Assembly: GCA_026647295.1 (NCBI GenBank)
Contig: JAPKHB010000175.1
Location: forward strand, 1 to 7,820
DNA length: 7,820 bases
Reading direction: 5' to 3'
DNA from: Planctomycetota bacterium
Lineage (GTDB): Bacteria; Planctomycetota; PLA2; JAEUHO01
The notes beneath the pieces are model-generated. The model did not search any database. It was not told the origin of the DNA and saw only the letters and a program-made list of their open reading frames with translations. A program made the translations under genes and the position numbers. Shown piece by piece: positions 1 through 4,913 of the stretch. Position 1 is the first letter of the stretch. Each line of letters opens with the position of its first letter.

Positions 1-408
1 GGCCCCCCGGACCGCGCCGCCCGCTTCTTCGCCGCCACCGCCCCCCCGCCCCCCCCGTTCCGGGGCCCTTTCGTGCTGATCCACAACGACCTGGGCGCCG
101 GGCACGTCCTGCTGGACCCTGACGAACCGGAGCGGCTCGCCGGGATCCTGGACTGGGGCGACCTCGCGCTGGGCGATCCGGCCGCCGACCTGGCGGGCCT
201 CGTGCCCTGCGGCGGAGACGAGGCGCTTGCGCTCCTGGCGGACGGCTACCGGAGCGAGGCCCCGCTGGACGACGGCGTACTCGCCCGCGCCCGCTTCCAC
301 GGGCTGTGCACCGCCCTGCACGACGCGTGGTGGGAGGGGCAGCGCGCCGAGCCGGCCCGGCGGGCCCGCATCCTTGCGACGCTCGATCGGCTGCTGGCGT
401 CGGGCTAG
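1..408 (+). CDS. APH-family phosphotransferase, C-terminal part (5' end outside window)
   Basis: The frame is open from base 1, so the gene starts upstream of the window and 135 codons are visible. It is the C-terminal lobe of an aminoglycoside/choline-kinase-like (APH, PF01636-type) enzyme, a cytosolic ATP-dependent kinase family acting on small hydroxylated substrates. The catalytic (Brenner) loop is VLIHNDLGAGHVLLD, with H28 and catalytic D30 numbered from the first visible codon. The metal-binding motif follows as ILDWGDLALGDPAADLA, with D51. In the loop, the Asn usual in HxDxxxxN is His35, a substitution I recall in HNDL-type members of the family. An in-frame GTG at 73 lies inside the catalytic loop, so it is not the start. 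A proline-rich stretch (residues 15-19) over a C-rich run precedes the loop. The stop TAG shares CTAG with the convergent glycosyltransferase. Substrate cannot be told, and drug resistance should not be assumed. Confidence 0.85.
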   Translation, partial: GPPDRAARFFAATAPPPPPFRGPFVLIHNDLGAGHVLLDPDEPERLAGILDWGDLALGDPAADLAGLVPCGGDEALALLADGYRSEAPLDDGVLARARFHGLCTALHDAWWEGQRAEPARRARILATLDRLLASG

Positions 409-1514
409 GACACCTTGCGCGGCGCGTAGGAGACGGTGCGCCCCCGCCAGCGCACGCGGCGCAGCAGGAAGGTCTGCACCAGGCTCGCCGCCAGCACGAC
501 ACCCAGCAGCGCGTGGGCCACCGGATACAGCGGCGCGGTCAGCGGGTGGAAGGAGCCCACGCGCCGGTACAGCACGGCCATCTGGACCACGAAGAGGGGG
601 AAGAGGATGGCCGTCTGGAGGTGGAAGGGACCGTGGTACCAGGTGAGGCAGGAGAGCGAGGTGAACCACCACCAGCCCGCCAGCACGAGGCGCCACAGGG
701 GCGTGCTGCGCGCCCCGAAGGCGAAGTTCTTGGTCCAGCCCTCGAGCAGGGCCCGCAGGCCCTGGGGGTACATGCGGAAGTGGAACTCGCCGTGGCCGCC
801 GTAGACCCCGGTGGGCAGGCCGGCTTCGCGGTAGCGACGCGCCAGCGCGAAGTCGTCCACCGGTTCGGCCGCGATGGCCGCGTGCCCGCCCACCCCGCGG
901 TAGTCGGCGGTCCCGGTCACCAGGACCGGGCCGAACACGCCGGAGGGATGCCGGGGAGGAAGGGCCTGCGCGGCCCCCGTGCTCATCACCGCCAGCACGT
1001 TGAAGGGTGCGCTCAAGTGTTCGTACGGGCGCGTGACGCGGTGCCAGGGCTGCACGGAGAGCAGGCCGCCCTGCCGCGCCTGCGCCCCGACGGCGCGCAC
1101 GAGTCCGTCCCCCGGGATGCGCACGTCGGCGTCCAGGAACACGAGCGTTCCCGCGGGGGCGTCGGCCGCCCCGACGTGGCAGGCCCAGGACTTGCCCACC
1201 CAACCGTCGGGCAGCGCCGGCGCCGGACGCAGGTCCACGAAGGCAAAGCGCCGGGCCACCGCGGCCGTCGCGTCGCGGGAGTGGTCGTCCACCACCACCA
1301 CGCGTGCGCCCGGGGGACGGGCGCGCTCGAGGTCTGCGAGCAGCAGCCCGAGGCTCGCCTCCTCGTTCCGCGCAGGGATCACGATGGTGACGGGGCCCGG
1401 CGCCGCCCCCGTTCCCGGCGCCCCGGGGCCGGGCGCGGGCAGGCGCCGGAGGCGCCAGAGCAGGAACCAGCCGAACAGCCAGCCCAGCAGCGCGCCGTAG
1501 AAGGTCTTGTCCAT
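405..1514 (-). CDS. Membrane-anchored family 2 glycosyltransferase, CrtQ/CruC-like
   Basis: This 369-residue protein has a GT2 (GT-A fold) catalytic domain at about residues 42-235, flanked by membrane segments: one at the N-terminus (about 5-20) and about three at the C-terminus (about 274-290, 299-315, 330-350). The nucleotide-sugar site shows as TIVIPARNEEAS (43-54) and VVVVDDHS (72-79). The metal-binding DxD is FLDADVR (126-132), and the likely catalytic acidic pair is EPVDDFALARRY (217-228). LPDGWVGKSWAC (101-112), LSVQPWHR (152-159) and EGWTKNFAFGA (258-268) resemble the subgroup that includes carotenoid glycosyltransferases (CrtQ, CruC). That subgroup transfers a sugar from an activated donor to a lipid acceptor at the cytoplasmic membrane. 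No carotenoid gene is visible here, so the acceptor is unknown. The ATG is preceded by AGGG that overlaps the upstream stop; the gap to the upstream gene is 7 bases, so co-transcription is likely. Its TAG overlaps that of the convergent APH gene. Confidence 0.88.
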   Translation of the reverse strand: MDKTFYGALLGWLFGWFLLWRLRRLPAPGPGAPGTGAAPGPVTIVIPARNEEASLGLLLADLERARPPGARVVVVDDHSRDATAAVARRFAFVDLRPAPALPDGWVGKSWACHVGAADAPAGTLVFLDADVRIPGDGLVRAVGAQARQGGLLSVQPWHRVTRPYEHLSAPFNVLAVMSTGAAQALPPRHPSGVFGPVLVTGTADYRGVGGHAAIAAEPVDDFALARRYREAGLPTGVYGGHGEFHFRMYPQGLRALLEGWTKNFAFGARSTPLWRLVLAGWWWFTSLSCLTWYHGPFHLQTAILFPLFVVQMAVLYRRVGSFHPLTAPLYPVAHALLGVVLAASLVQTFLLRRVRWRGRTVSYAPRKVS

Positions 1515-1521
1515 CGGCGCC

Positions 1522-2082
1522 CTAGCGCGTGGCGAGGTAGTAGACCGGGCCCGCGGCCAGCAGCACCTGGATCCAGTCGGCCACGTCGTTCTGCCGCCCC
1601 GTTGCGCCGATGGCGACCAGCCCGCCCACCGAGATCAGCACGGCCAGCGCCTGGAGGTGCCAGCCCCAGTGCGTGCCCAGGTCGCGCGGGCGCCCGAGGC
1701 GGCGGGCCAGGAGGCGCACCACGACCCCCAGGGCGAAAGCCCCGAGCAGCCAGAGCACCGGCGCCCGGTGCGGCGCGAGGTCGTCGGGCGCCACGCGGTC
1801 GTAGAGCAGGACGAGGGCGTAGCCGGCGCCGGCAAGCAGCAGGAGGCGCACGGTGCCCGCCGGCAACCCGAGCGGCGGGCGGGGCCGGGGCCCGATCGGG
1901 GGCGCCCCCGAACCCCCCGCCGCCCGGGCCGCGAAGTAGGCCGCCCCGCACATCAGCGTGGCGACCCACAGCCACGGGTCCGGGACGAGCCCGTCCTTGA
2001 GGTCCAGCACGGTGCGGGCCACGAGCCCGAGCAGCAGGAGGGCGCGCACGCTACCGGGGGGCAGGCCGAGCGGCTTGAGCAT
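1522..2082 (-). CDS. Small multi-pass membrane protein with duplicated LGLPxGxVR motif
   Basis: This 186-residue protein matches no family whose function I can name. It is very hydrophobic, with about five or six likely membrane segments (roughly 11-27, 34-53, 77-95, 107-125, 143-161 and 168-183). Two membrane segments are preceded by the same motif: LGLPPGSVRALLLL at 5-18 and LGLPAGTVRLLLL at 71-83. They are separated by a loop rich in Pro and Gly (about 55-70), which suggests an internal duplication. I recall similar LGLPxGSVRALL openings in uncharacterised membrane proteins of environmental bacteria. The ATG start has a strong ribosome site (GAGGTGA, read on the minus strand from 2087-2093). 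It sits 7 bases upstream of the glycosyltransferase and probably forms an operon with it, so a role in making, moving or anchoring the glycosylated lipid is possible but only inferred from position. Confidence 0.75.
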   Translation of the reverse strand: MLKPLGLPPGSVRALLLLGLVARTVLDLKDGLVPDPWLWVATLMCGAAYFAARAAGGSGAPPIGPRPRPPLGLPAGTVRLLLLAGAGYALVLLYDRVAPDDLAPHRAPVLWLLGAFALGVVVRLLARRLGRPRDLGTHWGWHLQALAVLISVGGLVAIGATGRQNDVADWIQVLLAAGPVYYLATR

Positions 2083-2157
2083 CGCCTCACCTCGGGTCCG
2101 GGACGGGCCGCTCGGCCCGCCGACCGGGTAGACTCCGGCCTCCCACCGGAGCCCGGC
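2083..2157. promoter_or_regulatory. Divergent intergenic region with 7-bp inverted repeat
   Basis: This 75-base gap lies between the divergent membrane-protein gene (-) and the DAC gene (+), and it is the only intergenic space of any size in the high-GC part. It must hold the promoters for both directions. It contains a perfect 7-bp inverted repeat, CGGGCCG-CT-CGGCCCG (2104-2119), a candidate operator. A weak -10-like TAGACT (2129-2134) points towards the DAC gene, with no convincing -35. Ribosome sites lie at both ends: GAGGTGA for the minus gene and GGAG (2148-2151) for the plus gene. In such GC-rich DNA a short inverted repeat can occur by chance, so only the ribosome sites are well supported. 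Confidence 0.45.
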
Positions 2158-3660
2158 ATGAGTCGCATCATCCCCTCACATTGGGGGCACCAGACGAAGT
2201 TTCGGACGGAGGCCCAGGGCCTCGCCCGCCGGATCTTCGGCGAACTGGACCCGGCGCTGGACCCCCGGGTCCTGCTGCTGGGCCTGGTCATGGACAGCGA
2301 CCGGGACCTGTACCCCCTGTTCGTGGACGCCGACCGCAAGGACTCCCTGACCAACCTGTTCCAGGAGGCGGCCCGGCACGCCAAGGCCGAGCGCGCCCGG
2401 ATGTACGCCGAGGTGGAGGCCCAGGAGGGGCCGGAGGGGGTCCTCGCCCGCAAGCGCCGGATCATCCTGGAGGCCTGGCGCCTGGGCGTGGAGGCGGCCC
2501 TCACCACCGACGCGGGGGCAAGGGACGCGGCCTTCTTCTCCTCCGAGCCCCGGCGCGTGGACGAGTTCCTGATCTGCACGGTGCTGCAACTCGACCGCCG
2601 GGCGATGAAGCAGTACTTCAGCCTGCGCAAGGACGCCGCGGACGAGGCGGCCGGGCGCCCGGCCTCGCTCATCGAGGCCACCGTGCAGCAATACATCCGC
2701 AAGTGCGCCGTCGGCCTCTCCGAGCAGAACGTCGGCGCGCTGGAGCCCGACGCCGACTGGGACCACGAGGAGATCCTGCGCAGCGCGGGGCGCGCGCTGG
2801 CCGACTACCCGGCGCTGGGCGGACGCCGCGACGTGACCCGCCGCGGGCTCTTCCACGCCTGCAACACCATCAGCTCGCTGCTGCACGAAGGCGAGGCGGG
2901 GCGCGGGACGCTGATCCTGTCGCACCCCGACCACGCAGGCCTCAAGGTCAAGGTGCGCTTCCAGCGGCCGGTGCGCCTGTACGACTACAGCGCGGCGCGC
3001 AAGATGCTCGAGACGGCGCGCCCCGGCTTCGCGCTGCTCTCCGACGGCGCCGTGATCTACGGGCTGGGGTCCATCGACCTGGGCCACTCGGTGCCCGGCG
3101 ACGCGCTCTTCCAGGTGAACTTCCTGCGCCACTACACCTGGGAACTGCTCTACGGCGCGCGGCCGCTGATGCGCGTCTCCTACGGCCACCCCCGCCTGCC
3201 GCGCCTGCCCGTCCTGGAGGCGCGCTTCCGCGACCTGGCGGCGCGCACCTTCCCCGCGCTCGGGCCCGAGGCGCTCGACCGGCTCTGGGAGTGCGCCCGC
3301 ACCGCCAGCGAGCAGGCGCACGGCACGATCCTCGTCGTGCGCGAGGCGGCCGGCGAGGAGGCCGTGCGCCTCAAGGCCCAGAGCGCCCCCGTCGAGGGGG
3401 TGGAACTGGGGAGCGACGCGCTGCTGGCCATCTCCTCGGTGGACGGGGCGGTGCTCGTGGACCCCTCCGCCGTGTGCCACGCCTTTGGCGTGATCCTGGA
3501 CGGCCGAGCCACCGCCCGCACCGACCCCTCGCGCGGCGCCCGCTACAACAGCGCCGTGCGCTACGTCCAGGCCTCCGAGTGCCCGTGCCTCGCGGTGGTC
3601 GTGTCCGAGGACGGCGGCGTGGACATCGTCGTGCGCGAACGCGAGGCCGAGGCGGGCTAG
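2158..3660 (+). CDS. DAC (DisA_N-type diadenylate cyclase-like) domain protein with long N-terminal region
   Basis: This 500-residue protein starts at ATG 2158, chosen because GGAG lies 6 bases upstream and similarity to structured sequence begins just after it. The C-terminal domain (about 385-495) follows the DAC fold order: HGTILVV (388-394), VDGAVLVDPSAVCHAFGVIL (428-447), RGARYNSAVRYV (459-470), then LAVVVSEDGGVDIVV (478-492). This matches the canonical HDGA, GTRHRAA and VVSEETG blocks of enzymes that join two ATP into cyclic di-AMP. The DGA motif is kept (D429-A431). RHR, which contacts the ATP triphosphate, reads R462-Y-N. The region 1-370 is mainly helical and unrecognised, except that about 239-310 (GTLIL at 250-254, LLSDGAVIYGLG at 293-304) resembles the first half of the DAC domain. 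There is no signal peptide or membrane segment, so it is cytosolic. It stands alone on its strand. It could be a variant cyclase, a nucleotide sensor, or a dead paralogue; the fold call is strong, activity is unproven. Confidence 0.82.
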   Translation: MSRIIPSHWGHQTKFRTEAQGLARRIFGELDPALDPRVLLLGLVMDSDRDLYPLFVDADRKDSLTNLFQEAARHAKAERARMYAEVEAQEGPEGVLARKRRIILEAWRLGVEAALTTDAGARDAAFFSSEPRRVDEFLICTVLQLDRRAMKQYFSLRKDAADEAAGRPASLIEATVQQYIRKCAVGLSEQNVGALEPDADWDHEEILRSAGRALADYPALGGRRDVTRRGLFHACNTISSLLHEGEAGRGTLILSHPDHAGLKVKVRFQRPVRLYDYSAARKMLETARPGFALLSDGAVIYGLGSIDLGHSVPGDALFQVNFLRHYTWELLYGARPLMRVSYGHPRLPRLPVLEARFRDLAARTFPALGPEALDRLWECARTASEQAHGTILVVREAAGEEAVRLKAQSAPVEGVELGSDALLAISSVDGAVLVDPSAVCHAFGVILDGRATARTDPSRGARYNSAVRYVQASECPCLAVVVSEDGGVDIVVREREAEAG

Positions 3661-3666
3661 CCCGCC
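3651..3666. repeat. Perfect 16-bp palindrome over the shared CTAG stop
   Basis: GGCGGGCTAGCCCGCC equals its own reverse complement. It is centred on the CTAG that holds the stop codons of both the DAC gene (+) and the flavoprotein gene (-). As RNA it could form a 6-bp GC stem with a CTAG loop on either transcript. No T-run follows on either strand, so it does not look like a classical intrinsic terminator, but it may stop or stabilise both messages. It also contains an NheI-type GCTAGC. The palindrome arises partly because both proteins end in Ala-Gly-stop encoded as GCGGGCTAG. Confidence 0.6.
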
Positions 3667-4913
3667 GCCAGCGCCGCCGCGGCCGCCGTGCCCGCGACGT
3701 GGCCGCTGGCCCAGGCCCACTGGAAGTTGAAGCCGCCGATGCGGCCGTCCACGTCGAGGATCTCCCCGCACAGGTGGAGCCCCGGGCAGCAGCGCGACTC
3801 CAGCGTGGCCAGGCGCACCTCGCGCAAGGGAACGCCGCCGGCGGTCACCTCGGCGGAGTTCCAGCCGCGGGGACCCGTCACGGGGAGCGGGTCGGCGAGC
3901 AGCACCCGGCGCAGGGCCGTGCGTCCCTTGGCCGGGACCTGGTCCGCGCGCCCCAGCGGGTCCACGCCCGCGGCGTCCAGCAGGCCCGCGCCCAGGCGCT
4001 GGGCGAGGCGCGCGCCCAGGAGGTCCTTGAGGGGCCGCGCGCCCCCGGCCTTGAGCCACCCGTCCAGGTCCTGCGGCTCGAGCCCGGGCAACCAGCAGAC
4101 CTCGATCGTCGAGCCCGGCTCCTCCTCGATCGCGGTCAGGTAGTGGCGGCTCGCGTCCAGCACGGCCGGGCCGCTCACGCCAAAGTGCGTGAGCAGCAAG
4201 GCACCCTCGATGCGGGCGCGCCGCCGCCCCCCGGGGGCCCGGATCGTGAGCACGACCTCGGCGCTCACGCCCGCCAGCGCCGTGAGCCGGTGCCCCGCGG
4301 GCAGGCACAGGGGCACGAGCGCGGGCAGGATGCGCGGCGTGAGCCCGTGGCCGAGCGCCCGGGCGAGCGCATGGCCGTGGCCGTCGCTCCCGCTCTTGGG
4401 CAGGCTGCGCCCGCCGGTGGCCAGGATCACGCGCCGGGCCGTGACCTCGCCGGCCGGGCCGCGCAGGCCGAAGCCGGCGTCCCGCCGCTCGATCGCCTCC
4501 ACGCGAAACGGGTGCCGGAGTTCCACCCCGGCCGCCCGGGCCGCGCCCAGCAGGGCGTCGAGCACGCTGCGCGCGCGGTCGCTCACCGGGAAGAGCTTGC
4601 CCGTGGGTTCACGCTTGAGCGGCACGCCCAGGGCGGCGAAGAAGGCGATCGTCTCCGCCACGCCGAAGTGGCGCAGGACCTGGCCGATCGCCTTGGGCGA
4701 GCCGCCCCAGAAGTCGGCCTCCGCCACCTCGGTGTGGGTCACGTTGCAGCGCCCGCCCCCGCTCACGAGGATCTTCGCGCCCAGGCGCGCCGCGGAGTCC
4801 AGCGCCAGCACGCGGCCCCGACCGGGCCCGAGCGCCCGCGCGGCGGCGATGGCGGCCATCAGCCCGGCGGCCCCGGCCCCGACGACGACGAGGTCGGCCC
4901 GCCCGGCGGTCAC
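3657..4913 (-). CDS. BaiN/HI0933-family FAD-dependent oxidoreductase
   Basis: This 418-residue flavoprotein is of the usual length for the HI0933/YhiN/BaiN family (PF03486-type). The N-terminal FAD-binding Rossmann motif is VVVGAGAAGLMAA (9-21). The family signature GAKILVSGGGRCNVT is at 45-59, followed by ILATGGRSLPKSGSDGHG (163-180), LLTHFGVSGPAVLD (240-253), AEVTAGGV (354-361) and the C-terminal GEILDVDGRIGGFNFQWAW (383-401), which closes the FAD site. Members are cytosolic; one named BaiN has been linked to bile-acid reduction, but for most the substrate is unknown, so no specific reaction is claimed. The start is GTG, inside GTGA shared with the M16 stop. No good ribosome site precedes it, so translation probably depends on ribosomes arriving from the peptidase gene. 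The TAG stop overlaps the convergent DAC gene's stop. All motifs are intact. Confidence 0.93.
   Translation of the reverse strand: MTAGRADLVVVGAGAAGLMAAIAAARALGPGRGRVLALDSAARLGAKILVSGGGRCNVTHTEVAEADFWGGSPKAIGQVLRHFGVAETIAFFAALGVPLKREPTGKLFPVSDRARSVLDALLGAARAAGVELRHPFRVEAIERRDAGFGLRGPAGEVTARRVILATGGRSLPKSGSDGHGHALARALGHGLTPRILPALVPLCLPAGHRLTALAGVSAEVVLTIRAPGGRRRARIEGALLLTHFGVSGPAVLDASRHYLTAIEEEPGSTIEVCWLPGLEPQDLDGWLKAGGARPLKDLLGARLAQRLGAGLLDAAGVDPLGRADQVPAKGRTALRRVLLADPLPVTGPRGWNSAEVTAGGVPLREVRLATLESRCCPGLHLCGEILDVDGRIGGFNFQWAWASGHVAGTAAAAALAAG
4910..4913 (-). promoter_or_regulatory. GTGA stop/start overlap, translational coupling site
   Basis: On the minus strand GTGA holds the TGA stop of the M16 peptidase gene and the GTG start of the flavoprotein gene. 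The sequence just upstream (ending TTCGCGCG) has no purine-rich ribosome site. Re-initiation by the same ribosome is therefore the likely way the flavoprotein is made, which ties its level to that of the peptidase. Confidence 0.7.

Noticed and set aside
73..75. GTG as start of the phosphotransferase
   Set aside because: It falls inside the conserved catalytic loop and the frame is open to base 1, so the gene starts outside the window.
306..2000. Long plus-strand open frame opposite the glycosyltransferase and membrane protein
   Set aside because: Its product is low-complexity, rich in Arg, Gly, Pro and His, and has no domain pattern. It is the mirror of well-supported minus-strand genes; GC-rich DNA has few stops in every frame.
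1507..2157. Upstream extension of the DAC open frame (to about 717 codons)
   Set aside because: The extension lies antisense to the membrane-protein gene and is low-complexity. ATG 2158 has a well-placed GGAG, and structured sequence starts there.
3651..3680. Intrinsic terminator at the DAC/flavoprotein junction
   Set aside because: A GC stem is possible, but no T-run follows on either strand; listed only as a palindrome.
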